Both the position numbers and the translations under genes were made by a program. The notes below the pieces were generated by a model. That model saw nothing but the letters and a program-made list of their open reading frames with translations, had not been told where the DNA came from and did not search any database. A stretch of 64,000 bases of DNA from Parasedimentitalea marina (GTDB taxonomy: Bacteria > Pseudomonadota > Alphaproteobacteria > Rhodobacterales > Rhodobacteraceae), in the NCBI RefSeq assembly GCF_004006175.1, contig NZ_CP033222.1:1-64000 (forward strand). Direction: 5' to 3'. Below, in pieces: positions 49,073 to 57,809 of this stretch (its first letter is position 1; each line of letters begins with the position of its first letter).

Positions 49073-50608
49073 ATGGCACGTAGTTCAGCACGCAGACGAA
49101 ACAGTGGAAACTCCAGAGCGGGCCGCTCTGGCACTGCGATCACGCAACAGCCCTGGGAACAGCTTCGGTATCGGACTGCACCCACGGATGTCCTGAGCGC
49201 GGATCAGATTGAGGCGATCCACCAGGCATCCCTGACAATTCTGGAAGAAATCGGTTGTAAGGTGCTGGATCCAGAGGCACGGCGCTATCTGGAAAATGCC
49301 GGTGCCAAGGTGGATCACGGCGAAGAGATGGTCTGGATGGACCGCGGCTTGGTTGAGGAAAAGTTGAAGTTACCGCCTTCCTCTTTCACGCTGCATGCGC
49401 GCAACCCGGCAAAAAACCTGAAACTTGGGCAGGACTATGCGATCTTTGCTTCGGTCGGAGGGCCAGCTTTTGTGTCTGACCTCGACAAGGGGCGGCGTGC
49501 GGGCACCTATGCCGAGATGTGCGATTACATCCGCCTGGTGCAGGGTCTGAATATCATTCATCAGGAAGGGGGTGGCCCGTTTGAGGCGCTGGACTTACCG
49601 CAGGAAAGCCGCCACCTGGATTTGCACCATGCTCAGATCACGCTGACGGATAAAAACTGGCAGCCCTGGGGGCTGGGCGCCGATCGGGCGCGGGACGGCT
49701 TGGAAATGGCCGCAATTTCATTTGGATGTTCGCGGGAAGATCTGATCGACAGGCCTGTCTTTACCACCGTGATCAACACCAATTCACCATTGCAAATCGA
49801 CGGTCCAATGGGCGAAGGTCTGGTCGAGATGGCCAAACACGGCCAGCCAGTGATCATCACGCCCTTTACCCTGGCCGGTGCAATGTCACCGATCACATTG
49901 GCGGGTGCTCTGACCCAGCAGAATGCCGAAGCACTGGCGGGTATCGTACTGGCACAATGCGTCCGCTCTGGCACGCCGGTGATTTATGGCGGCTTTACCA
50001 CCAACGTCGACATGAAAACCGGCTCCCCTGCCTTTGGCACTCCTGAATATACGTTGGCTGCGCAGGCCACCGGGCAACTCGCCCGCCGTTATGACATTCC
50101 GTTCCGGTCCAGCAATGTCACCGCGTCGAATGCCATGGATGCGCAGGCGGCCTATGAAAGCCAGATGTCAATTTGGGGCGCCATGAGCGGTCACGTCAAC
50201 CTGCTCAACCAGGGAGCCGGCTGGCTGGGGGGAGGGCTGGTTGCTTCATTCGAGAAGCTTATCGTCGATGCCGAGATGCTGCAGATGATGGCCGCGACGC
50301 AAAAGCCAATAGAAGTTACGGATGAGAGCATTGGGCTGGAGGCCATTCGGGAAGTAGGCCCCTGCGGCCACTTTTTTGGAACTCAGCACACGCTGGATCG
50401 CTATCAAACCGCTTTTTATACCCCGATAGTTTCGGACTGGGATAACTATGAGAACTGGAGTGATCGCGGCGGCTTGGATACGACGCAAAGGGCCAATGCA
50501 ATCTGGAAACAGCTGCTATCCGAATACGTCCAGCCGCCGATAGATCCGGCAATAGACGAGCAGCTTAAGGACTACATGGCGCGCCGGAAGCAGGAAATTC
50601 ACAAGTAA
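49073..50608 (+). CDS. MttB-family methyltransferase, non-pyrrolysine type
   Basis: 511 residues of the trimethylamine methyltransferase (MttB) superfamily, a TIM-barrel that moves a methyl group from a quaternary amine to a corrinoid protein. Family segments: SLTILEEIGCKVLDPEARRYLENAGAKVD, GGPAFVSDLDKGRRAGTYAEM, TPFTLAGAMSPITLAGALTQQNAEALAGIV and LNQGAGWLGGGLVASFEKLIVDAEML. The frame is continuous through the region where archaeal MttB has an amber-coded pyrrolysine. Relatives of this type include glycine betaine methyltransferase (MtgB). No corrinoid protein gene is nearby. The strong ribosome-binding site GGGAGGA supports the start. Confidence 0.9.
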   Translation: MARSSARRRNSGNSRAGRSGTAITQQPWEQLRYRTAPTDVLSADQIEAIHQASLTILEEIGCKVLDPEARRYLENAGAKVDHGEEMVWMDRGLVEEKLKLPPSSFTLHARNPAKNLKLGQDYAIFASVGGPAFVSDLDKGRRAGTYAEMCDYIRLVQGLNIIHQEGGGPFEALDLPQESRHLDLHHAQITLTDKNWQPWGLGADRARDGLEMAAISFGCSREDLIDRPVFTTVINTNSPLQIDGPMGEGLVEMAKHGQPVIITPFTLAGAMSPITLAGALTQQNAEALAGIVLAQCVRSGTPVIYGGFTTNVDMKTGSPAFGTPEYTLAAQATGQLARRYDIPFRSSNVTASNAMDAQAAYESQMSIWGAMSGHVNLLNQGAGWLGGGLVASFEKLIVDAEMLQMMAATQKPIEVTDESIGLEAIREVGPCGHFFGTQHTLDRYQTAFYTPIVSDWDNYENWSDRGGLDTTQRANAIWKQLLSEYVQPPIDPAIDEQLKDYMARRKQEIHK

Positions 50609-50612
50609 GATT

Positions 50613-50637
50613 GTCTGATCGGGTCACCCGATCAGAC
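50613..50637. terminator. Bidirectional hairpin between convergent mttB-like and dddP-like genes
   Basis: Near-perfect stem GTCTGATCGGGT / ACCCGATCAGAC around a tight TCA turn. It begins 5 bases after the plus-strand stop and includes the stop codon of the minus-strand gene. There is no long T-run on either side, so its strength as an intrinsic terminator is uncertain. Confidence 0.65.
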
Positions 50638-51909
50638 TTCAAATTCTTCGAGGGGGTAGTGGGATAGGAGCTCCCATCCAGTGTCGGTGACGTGGATCAT
50701 CTGTTCGAGCTTTACCCCCTCCATTGCGCCCTCTTCACCAATGTAGGATTCCACCGCCAACACCATGCCGGGTTCCACCACGCCATCGTAGCCGTATTCC
50801 TCAAGGTCTTCGCGATATGGGATCGAAGGGTATTCATCGCAAAGCCCAACGCCATGCGCCAGACAGCCATAGCGGTTTTTCTTGAAACGGTCCGGGATTG
50901 GCCATGATTTTTCGGCAATCTCGCGAAAGGACACGCCGGGCCGGATCACCTCCATATTGAATTCGACCTGTTCGCGCGCCAGTTGGTACAGTGCAACCTG
51001 TTCACGTGACCAAACGTCGCCACAAACCCAAGCCCGGGAGATGTCAGCGCAATATCCATAAGGTCCAATGAGGTCGGTATCAAAGGACACCATATCACCC
51101 GCCTCTATCACCCGCATGGAGCTTTCATGAAACCAGGGGTTGGTGCGCGGCCCCGAAGCCAACAGCCGAGTTTCGATCCACTCGCCACCCTCTGCTATAT
51201 TGACCTCGTGCAATTTTGCCCAAAGCCCGTTTTCGGTGATGCCCGGTTCCAGAGCGCTCCGCATGGCAGTCATGCCCTTATCCGCAACGCCAATGGCAGC
51301 TTTCATCAAAGCCAGCTCTTGTGCCGATTTGATCGAGCGTGCGACTTCCGCTACCCGTTGCCCATCAACAATTTGGAAACCAAGGGTCTGAATGGCGCTG
51401 CCGCCCAGATGGGACAGACGATCAATGGCGAGCGTTTTCTCACCGGGGCAATATTTGCCCATCAACCCGCCAATCTGGTGGCCAAAGACTGCAGCCCATT
51501 CATCCATCCGGTTGCCGGCGGCAAAGAAGTAATGCGCCGACATTACACCGTAATTGTCCACCGTCGGAAGCCCCTCGGCCAGAAACGGCATATCGGCATA
51601 GTCAAGCAGGGTCAGCGGCCCCTCGGCCGGGACGAAAACGCAGCGGGTTTCGAAATGCATGCACCAGAGCTGCATATTCGTGCAGTCGGTGACATAGCGC
51701 GTGTTGATCGGATCAAGCAGCAGAAGCGCCGGAACATCCTGCCGCTTCATCTCTGCCTGCACGCGGGCCAGCCGGTAGCGGCGAACCGCATCCAGGTCGG
51801 TAGGCGGTTCAGAATGATCCATGGCACCGTGTTGCACTGGCCCTGCGTGGCGATCCATACGGACCGGCCATCGGCGGTCATGATTGCTGATCACTTTGTT
51901 TTTTGCCAA
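50632..51909 (-). CDS. DddP-like M24 (creatinase/prolidase fold) protein
   Basis: 425 residues. The pita-bread metallopeptidase fold has the complete metal set Asp277, Asp279, Asp289, His352, Glu387 and Glu402, plus Tyr347 and Asp358. From memory of the DddP structure, its DMSP-lyase residues (metal Asp/Asp/Asp/His/Glu/Glu, Tyr, catalytic Asp) have almost the same spacing. The stretches GGEWIETRLLASGPRTNPWF and YGCLAHGVGLCDE, and TNMQLW in the N-terminal half, also resemble DddP. The start is a TTG with AAAGG 7 bases upstream; ATGs at codons 18 and 30 are alternatives. It lies 37 bp behind a dimethylglycine-dehydrogenase-like gene and faces an MttB homologue, so a betaine-like substrate is possible. 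DddP itself versus a sister clade is unresolved. Confidence 0.83.
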   Translation of the reverse strand: MAKNKVISNHDRRWPVRMDRHAGPVQHGAMDHSEPPTDLDAVRRYRLARVQAEMKRQDVPALLLLDPINTRYVTDCTNMQLWCMHFETRCVFVPAEGPLTLLDYADMPFLAEGLPTVDNYGVMSAHYFFAAGNRMDEWAAVFGHQIGGLMGKYCPGEKTLAIDRLSHLGGSAIQTLGFQIVDGQRVAEVARSIKSAQELALMKAAIGVADKGMTAMRSALEPGITENGLWAKLHEVNIAEGGEWIETRLLASGPRTNPWFHESSMRVIEAGDMVSFDTDLIGPYGYCADISRAWVCGDVWSREQVALYQLAREQVEFNMEVIRPGVSFREIAEKSWPIPDRFKKNRYGCLAHGVGLCDEYPSIPYREDLEEYGYDGVVEPGMVLAVESYIGEEGAMEGVKLEQMIHVTDTGWELLSHYPLEEFEV

Positions 51910-51946
51910 TTGCGCGCCTTTCCCGCTGATTTCGCCTTACTGCTGC

Positions 51947-54370
51947 TCAGCGTCGCATGCGCAGACCTTCGGGGTCGACAGGTGGGGCGCTGAGCAAGCG
52001 CGCATTACACTTTTTGCCAACAATATCCACTTGATAGACGGCGTCTGGATCGATGGATTCTGGCTGAAGATAGCCAAGGGCCAGGCTGGTACCTGCACAA
52101 TAACCAAAGCCACCGGAACTGGTGTAACCAACCAGTTCCCCATCCTTGAATACCGGCTCACCGCCGTATGGGTCGGCCTCTTTTGTATCGACGGCAAACT
52201 GGACAAAACTTTCGCGCGGACCGGCCTCTTTGGCCGCCAACGCCGCCTTGCGGCCGATAAAGTCGCCTTTACCATAGCGCACGAACCGTGCCAGCGCCGT
52301 CTCGTTTGGATAATAGTCCGAGGTCAGCTCCATGCCCCAACCGGCAAACCCCTTTTCAAGGCGGAGCGCCATCAGCGCGTGCCCCCCTGCAAGGGTCAGC
52401 CCATGTGGTTCACCAGCCTCTATGATCTTGTCATAAAGCGCGGCTTGGTGTTCCAGAGGCATGTAGATTTCATATCCACATTCGCCGGTATAAGAGACCC
52501 GCACCACCAGGGCATCAGGGCAAGACCCCAATGCCATCTCACGGCCCGACAAAAAGGGGAAATCTGCACTTTCAAAACTGGTGCCGGGGGCCAAGGTCTG
52601 CAGGATCGCCCGCGCGTTCGGGCCGGCCACATGTAGACCAGCATAACTATTGGTCAGGTTGTCATAGCTCACCCCCGCATCGGGCAGCTGCGCCAGGAAC
52701 CAGCGTTCGTGAATTTTCTCCATCGAGCCTGACCCCAGAACCAGGCAACGTTCGGGGCCAAGGCGGGTAACGGTGAAATCGCCAATCACCTTTCCCATTT
52801 CACTGAGCATGGGGCAGAGCGCGGTTTTACCGATCAACTCGGGTATTTTGTTGGCCAAAATCCGGTCCAGAAACGCAACCGCCCCGGCACCGCTGAACAT
52901 GTATTTGCCATAGCTGGTCAGCTCAAACAGGCCAGCAGTTTCGCGCACTGCCCGCGATTCACGGGCTACCGCTGCAAACCAAGCGGGGCGTTCATAGGAA
53001 TATTCCTCTACCCGTTCTGCGTCATTTTTGGGATACCAATAGGCATCCTCCCATCCACAGGTCTCGCCAAAGACCGCGCCGGCCTCTTTTAGACGATCAT
53101 GGATTGGTGACATTTTCATGGGGCGGGCTGCCGGGAAAGTCTGGTACGGATACACCCGGCTAGAGCGGTTTTCGTACCAGTATTTGGTCATCTCCTTGGT
53201 ATAGTGGCTATCGGCGTAGTCACCATAGCGGGCCACATCCCAAAAGCTGACGTCCAAAGACGGCTCGCCGTCAATGATCCATTCGGCCAGAACCTTGCCG
53301 ATGCCACCGCCCTGATTGAACCCGGTCATCACCCCGTTGGCGCAGATATAACCCGGCTTGCCGGGGTAGGGACCAATGAGCGGCCCAAGGTCGGGCGAAA
53401 AAATCATCGGGCCATTGATCACGCTTTTGATGCCGGCCTCAGCCAGACAAGGCATCAATTCAACCGCCTGCAGAAACTCATCCTCCATCCGGCTCAGATC
53501 ATCGGGCAACAGCTCGTGGCCAAACTCAAGCGGCGTGCCGTCTTCAGCCCAATGCACGCATTTGCTCTCATAGGCCCCGATCAGCAAACCCTTGCCTTCG
53601 GGCCGCATGTAAAGGTTCGCATCGGCATAGGACAGCAATGCATGGGGAGTTTCCAGATTTGCCATTTCCGGAACCTCCTCGGTCACCAGATAATGGTGCT
53701 CGACCGGCATCAGCGGCAAAGTGATCCCCGCAAGCGCCGCTACTTCACGCCCCCATAGCCCCGCCGCATTGACCACATAGTCCGTGGTGATGGTGCCGTT
53801 CTCGGTCACCACATCCCATTTTCCATCGTGGCGCTGGTTGGTTTCGAGCACAGGGGTGTGGCGGTGGATCGAGGCGCCATAATTGCGCGCCGCTTTGGCA
53901 AAGGCATGGGTCACACTGGATGGATCACAATACCCTGCGGATTTTTCATGCAGGATTGCGGTCAGATCATCCGTGTTCAACGTTGGTGCCAGTTTCTTGG
54001 CCTGCTCTGCTGATATGAACTCAGATTCAATTCCATATCGCTTGCCAAAGGCATGGGCGATCGACAGCGTCTTAATCTCTTCCTCGTCCTTGGCGACCAG
54101 CAGTTCGCTATTGTAATGCAGACCGCAATCCTGGCCGCTTTCCTTTTCCAGCTCAGGATAGAGGTCGATGGTATATTTCTGCAGGATGGCGGCGTTGCCC
54201 GGCGCAGTCAGGGTGAACAAATTACCAGCCGCATGCCATGAAGAACCCGCCGTCAGTTCCTGCCGTTCCAGCAGCACCACGTCCTTCCAGCCTCGTTTGG
54301 CAAGATGGTAAAGAATGCTGCATCCCACAACACCGCCGCCAATTATCACCACTCTTGCGCTTGTTTCCAT
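51947..54370 (-). CDS. Dimethylglycine/sarcosine dehydrogenase-like FAD protein with GcvT domain
   Basis: 807-residue flavoprotein. The N-terminal FAD site ARVVIIGGGVVGCSILYHLA is followed by ELTAGSSWHAAGN, where His46 is the expected covalent flavin attachment site of DMGDH-type enzymes. The middle FAO domain ends near residue 420. The C-terminal part is a GcvT/DmdA-like tetrahydrofolate-binding fold (ELTSYGKYMFSGAGAVAFLDRILAN, VSYTGECGYEIYMPLEHQ, LRLEKGFAGWGMELTSDYYPNE). It is predicted to oxidatively demethylate an N-methyl compound and load the C1 unit onto folate. ATG 54370 is preferred over the GTG three codons earlier. It precedes the DddP-like gene. Confidence 0.9.
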   Translation of the reverse strand: METSARVVIIGGGVVGCSILYHLAKRGWKDVVLLERQELTAGSSWHAAGNLFTLTAPGNAAILQKYTIDLYPELEKESGQDCGLHYNSELLVAKDEEEIKTLSIAHAFGKRYGIESEFISAEQAKKLAPTLNTDDLTAILHEKSAGYCDPSSVTHAFAKAARNYGASIHRHTPVLETNQRHDGKWDVVTENGTITTDYVVNAAGLWGREVAALAGITLPLMPVEHHYLVTEEVPEMANLETPHALLSYADANLYMRPEGKGLLIGAYESKCVHWAEDGTPLEFGHELLPDDLSRMEDEFLQAVELMPCLAEAGIKSVINGPMIFSPDLGPLIGPYPGKPGYICANGVMTGFNQGGGIGKVLAEWIIDGEPSLDVSFWDVARYGDYADSHYTKEMTKYWYENRSSRVYPYQTFPAARPMKMSPIHDRLKEAGAVFGETCGWEDAYWYPKNDAERVEEYSYERPAWFAAVARESRAVRETAGLFELTSYGKYMFSGAGAVAFLDRILANKIPELIGKTALCPMLSEMGKVIGDFTVTRLGPERCLVLGSGSMEKIHERWFLAQLPDAGVSYDNLTNSYAGLHVAGPNARAILQTLAPGTSFESADFPFLSGREMALGSCPDALVVRVSYTGECGYEIYMPLEHQAALYDKIIEAGEPHGLTLAGGHALMALRLEKGFAGWGMELTSDYYPNETALARFVRYGKGDFIGRKAALAAKEAGPRESFVQFAVDTKEADPYGGEPVFKDGELVGYTSSGGFGYCAGTSLALGYLQPESIDPDAVYQVDIVGKKCNARLLSAPPVDPEGLRMRR

Positions 54371-54379
54371 CCGATACAC

Positions 54380-54763
54380 CCCATCCGCTGACTTTATGAT
54401 CTTTGCGGAAAATTAAATCGGCACAGGTGGTATAAGCTCAAACGAAAAAAATTTAGCGGTCCTCAAGTTCAATTGCACTTACGGAGCCCTGCAGGTTAGT
54501 TGGGCAAAATTTTTGTATGTCTGATCAGGGGTAATCCCGCTCTTAAACTATCCTGTGGCCTGAATAAGTTGGATTAGGGTTTTCACCATCAGGTTGGTGC
54601 CGGTCTGCGCCCTTTGACCAGATTTTCTGAGAAGTCGGCATCCCGGTGCCCGTCGGAAAACTTGTCCTAGACGACGACAACGAAGTCCTGGGCTTTCAAC
54701 GCCAGTACCGTGTGGGATCTGGTGTATCCGGCACCCCAACAACCAAAGTGTTCTTACTGTTCG
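54380..54763. other. 384-bp intergenic region
   Basis: Separates the dehydrogenase-like gene (leftward) from the galT end. The AT-rich part at 54410-54520 probably holds the promoter of the leftward operon. Short frames here (for example 54646-54882 on the plus strand) show no family resemblance and run into galT. Nothing else identified. Confidence 0.6.
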
Positions 54764-55849
54764 TCAATGGCCCTCATTCGTTGGCCGGAAATGAGTTTCT
54801 GGCAGCCCGCGTAAGACTTTGGCTGCGCTTTCGGCCGTCATATCGCGTTGCGGTTCAGACAGCATCTCGTATCCCACCATAAATTTTTTGACCGAGGCTG
54901 ATCGCAACAACGGCGGATAGAAATGGGCGTGCAGCTGCCAATGCTCGTTGGATCTGTCTGTGAACGGCGCACTATGCCAGCCCATCGAATAGGGGAAATC
55001 TGTTTTGAACAAATTGTCATAACGGGTGGTCAAGCGTTTGAGGATATCGGCAAGGTCTGCCTTTTCCGGCACAGTCAGATCCAGCATTCGGGGCACATGA
55101 CGCTTGGGTACAAGCAGAGTTTCAAATGGCCAAACAGCCCAATAGGGCACCACCGCAATCCAGCTCTGGTTCTCGACGACAACCCGGTCTTGCCGTTCCA
55201 TTTCTTCCAGAACATAGTCCAGCAATAAAACACGGCTGTGATGTTGCAGATAGGCGGCCTGTGTTTTGTCTTCTGTGGTAATTTCATTGGGCAGAAAGTC
55301 TGACGCCCAGATCTGCCCATGCGGATGCGGATTGGAGCAGCCCATGGCCTCGCCCTTGTTCTCAAAAATGGCGACCCAGCGGTAGTCTTTGGCCAAAAGC
55401 GCGGTCTGTTCGATCCAGGTTTCAACCACATCTCGAATACCGGCGACTGGCAGGCGGGCCATGGTCAGGTCGTGGCGCTCGGAGAAGCAAATGACTTTGG
55501 CGGTGCCGCGCACCGGGGTCGAGACAAACAGCGGGTTGTCGGTGCTTGCAGGGCCGATTCCGTCGGGCAACAGGGCAGGAAAGTCATTGGGGAATACATA
55601 AGTTCCACGATACTCTGGGTTGGCTGCGCCGCCGATCCGCTTATTGCCCGCGCACAGGTAGCAGGAGGTATCATGCGGAGGTTTTTCAACCGTGTTTGGG
55701 GTTTCGCTTTTGCCCTGCCAAGGTCGCAAATTGCGCTGTGGCGACACCAGAACCCATTCGTTTTTCAGCGGGTTAAAGCGCCGGTGCGGGGAAAGGCTTA
55801 TGTTTGTTCCAGGCTTGGCTTGCATCAGTTCAAAATTCCGAATTGTCAT
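54764..55849 (-). CDS. galT: Galactose-1-phosphate uridylyltransferase
   Basis: Transfers UMP between UDP-glucose and galactose-1-phosphate in the Leloir pathway, through a uridylyl-histidine intermediate. The active-site motif is present in GCSNPHPHGQIWASDF. The zinc-site region SCYLCAGNKRIGG, the first HIT-like half HRRFNPLKNEWVLVSPQRNLRPWQG and the second half GWHSAPFTDRSNEHWQLHAHFYPPLLRS are all complete, at 361 residues. The start overlaps the upstream phosphatase stop as ATGA. Neither galK nor galE is in the window. Instead it is coupled to a phosphatase and lies downstream of a phosphodiesterase and importer. Confidence 0.95.
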   Translation of the reverse strand: MTIRNFELMQAKPGTNISLSPHRRFNPLKNEWVLVSPQRNLRPWQGKSETPNTVEKPPHDTSCYLCAGNKRIGGAANPEYRGTYVFPNDFPALLPDGIGPASTDNPLFVSTPVRGTAKVICFSERHDLTMARLPVAGIRDVVETWIEQTALLAKDYRWVAIFENKGEAMGCSNPHPHGQIWASDFLPNEITTEDKTQAAYLQHHSRVLLLDYVLEEMERQDRVVVENQSWIAVVPYWAVWPFETLLVPKRHVPRMLDLTVPEKADLADILKRLTTRYDNLFKTDFPYSMGWHSAPFTDRSNEHWQLHAHFYPPLLRSASVKKFMVGYEMLSEPQRDMTAESAAKVLRGLPETHFRPTNEGH

Positions 55850-56601
55850 AGATGCAATTGCCGTTTCACCGCGTCATGTTCTGCCGGGTGCAAGGCTGAT
55901 ATCCTGAGCTGATGGTCCGAAGTGTTGCGCTTGATGCTAACCTCCAGGCCGGCCTGTTTTGCAATGACGTAACCGGCAGACACATCCCAAATATTGGTGT
56001 TCTGCTCAAAATACCCGCGTGTTCGTCCCAGTGCAGCATAAACCAAGCCAACGACACAGCAGCGATACTTCACAAGTGTCAGCCCGGCGCCTAGAAACAC
56101 ATCTTCGACCTGCCGGATCGCGTCACGGGTCCAATCCTGGCTCTCACCGAGGGCTAGAAAATCGATTGGTGTATCAGCGGTTTTACTGTGGTGGACACCA
56201 TTCAAGTGAAATCCGGGCTGCATCATGTCTGCCGAAATCAGAATATCCTGCATTGGAATGGCGATGGCGCCAACCATAGGGACACCGCCCTCACAATAGG
56301 CAATGGATACGCCCCATATCGGGATACCAGCCAGAAAATTGGACGTCCCATCAATTGGGTCCACGCACCAAAAGCTGCCACTCTCGGTGCCACCCTCTTC
56401 CTCACCCACGACATTTTCACCGGGATAGGACTCTTCAATTCTGCGCCGCACCATCAGTTCTACGTTGCGGTCTGCCTCAGAAACATAATCACCGGGGCGC
56501 TTTGACTCTACGGTCAGTGCTGTCCTGTTCACAAAATAATCTCTGGCCATAGCACCCGCATCCTGGGCTAGAGATTCTGCAAAAACGCGTCGATTTAGCA
56601 T
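55846..56601 (-). CDS. Inositol monophosphatase family protein
   Basis: 251-residue Mg-dependent phosphatase of the IMPase/FBPase/CysQ superfamily. Motifs: GDYVSEADRNVE, VGEEEGG (metal Glu), WCVDPIDGTSNFLAGIP (metal Asp and lithium-sensitive loop) and NTNIWDVSAGYVIAKQAG (substrate-side Asp). The start is taken at 56601 (MLNRRVF), matching the family N-terminus; upstream in-frame ATGs exist at 56631 and 56658. It is coupled to galT. It could dephosphorylate inositol phosphate, a sugar phosphate or glycerol phosphate released by the upstream phosphodiesterase. Confidence 0.9.
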   Translation of the reverse strand: MLNRRVFAESLAQDAGAMARDYFVNRTALTVESKRPGDYVSEADRNVELMVRRRIEESYPGENVVGEEEGGTESGSFWCVDPIDGTSNFLAGIPIWGVSIAYCEGGVPMVGAIAIPMQDILISADMMQPGFHLNGVHHSKTADTPIDFLALGESQDWTRDAIRQVEDVFLGAGLTLVKYRCCVVGLVYAALGRTRGYFEQNTNIWDVSAGYVIAKQAGLEVSIKRNTSDHQLRISALHPAEHDAVKRQLHL

Positions 56602-56874
56602 GTGTTTTACTCGATTCCTATTTTTACCCATGATGAGTGAAAAAGAGCAAGTTGTCAACTTTTGCTGCTGACTACAGATCCGGTATCTCGACCTATATGC
56701 ACTGCGGGTATTGGGTAATCAAAATTCCAAGGATGCCCATCGCAGACCGTGCCGGGCTCCTCTGCAAGCAGATTGTAGCTTAAACGATTGGCCACCTGCG
56801 AACAAAAGCGAACACGCCCGGTGCCAATAGGACCGCGCGTGTTCAGGTGCCCATGTGAGTGGTGATCTTGCGGC

Positions 56875-57636
56875 CTAGGCTGCCACGTAGCGGTTGTTGC
56901 TCAGCAGTTGCGGATCATCGGTCAAGACTTGTTGCACACCGCCATCCAGCAAGTCGCGAGCCCGCTGCGGATCATTGACAGTCGCGACGCCAAATTCAAC
57001 CGAAGACGCCCGGATCGCTTCAAGTGCAGCTTCGTCAGTGAAATCATCCTGTACATGCATGATTGTCACACCCGTTTCTTCGGCCAGCCGGTCAGGGTCA
57101 CGCGGCACGCAGGTCAAGGCAAGCGCCCGTTGAACATTCGGCATTCGCACAGAAGCGCGGCGCAAACAGCGTTCGGAAAATCCGGAGAAGAACAGCTTGG
57201 AGGGGCCATCTGCAGGCCAGTATTCCTCCAGTTCGTCACAGACCAGATCGACCAGTTCTTCTTCGCGGCCTTTGTCTTCCTTGAATTCCAACTGCAGGCT
57301 AAGGCCCAATGCACAAATGTCAGTCAGGAACGCCTTCATTGTCGGCACTTTCATACCAGCAAACTCCGGTCCCATCCACGAACCAGCATCCAGTTTCTGG
57401 ATTTCGGCCAAATCTGTCTGAGCGACATATCCGCTGCCGCTGGTTGTTCTGTCCAATGTACTGTCATGAACCATGACTAGTTTCTTATCTCGTGTTGTCC
57501 TGACGTCGGTTTCAATCCACAAAACCCCCATTTCCGCAGTTACGGCAATAGATTCAAGGGTGTTTTCAGGCCGCAGCAATGATGCTCCACGATGGGCGAG
57601 CAGGCCAGTTTGTACCAAGGGCGAAGAGGCTGTCAT
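56875..57636 (-). CDS. Glycerophosphodiester phosphodiesterase
   Basis: 253-residue GDPD-family TIM barrel that splits glycerophosphodiesters to glycerol-3-phosphate and an alcohol. Motifs: LLAHRGASLLRPENTLESI (catalytic His-Arg and metal Glu), WIETDVRTTRDKKLVMVHDSTLDRTTSGSG (Glu, Asp and second catalytic His) and LQLEFKED (metal Glu). There is no signal peptide, so it acts in the cytoplasm on imported substrate. It sits directly downstream of an ABC importer, a typical pairing for glycerophosphodiester or glycerol-phosphate uptake. Confidence 0.92.
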   Translation of the reverse strand: MTASSPLVQTGLLAHRGASLLRPENTLESIAVTAEMGVLWIETDVRTTRDKKLVMVHDSTLDRTTSGSGYVAQTDLAEIQKLDAGSWMGPEFAGMKVPTMKAFLTDICALGLSLQLEFKEDKGREEELVDLVCDELEEYWPADGPSKLFFSGFSERCLRRASVRMPNVQRALALTCVPRDPDRLAEETGVTIMHVQDDFTDEAALEAIRASSVEFGVATVNDPQRARDLLDGGVQQVLTDDPQLLSNNRYVAA

Positions 57637-57690
57637 AATTTTTTTCCAGAGAGAGAATTGTGTCGCAGAGCCAGTCAGCTCCGCGACCAG

Positions 57691-57709
57691 GCCGCCTAGA
57701 GACGGCGGC
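57691..57709 (-). terminator. Stem-loop between the binding-protein and GDPD genes
   Basis: GCCGCC / GGCGGC stem with a 7-base loop in the 173-bp gap after the substrate-binding-protein gene. No U-run. It may attenuate read-through or protect the upstream mRNA. Confidence 0.4.
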
Positions 57710-57809
57710 GCTGGCGCAACCCAAAATCAAGTGGGAGGGAGTATTCCCTGATCTGCGTTGCGCCGGTTGGTCTTCCCGCTTCTATGTCGGACAGAAGACC
57801 TGTGTGCCT

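Noticed and set aside
49073..50608. Pyrrolysine-type MttB with amber read-through
   Set aside because: The frame is continuous for 511 codons with no internal TAG, and no pyl genes are in the window.
54646..54882. 78-codon plus-strand frame next to galT
   Set aside because: Overlaps the galT 3' end and shows no family pattern.
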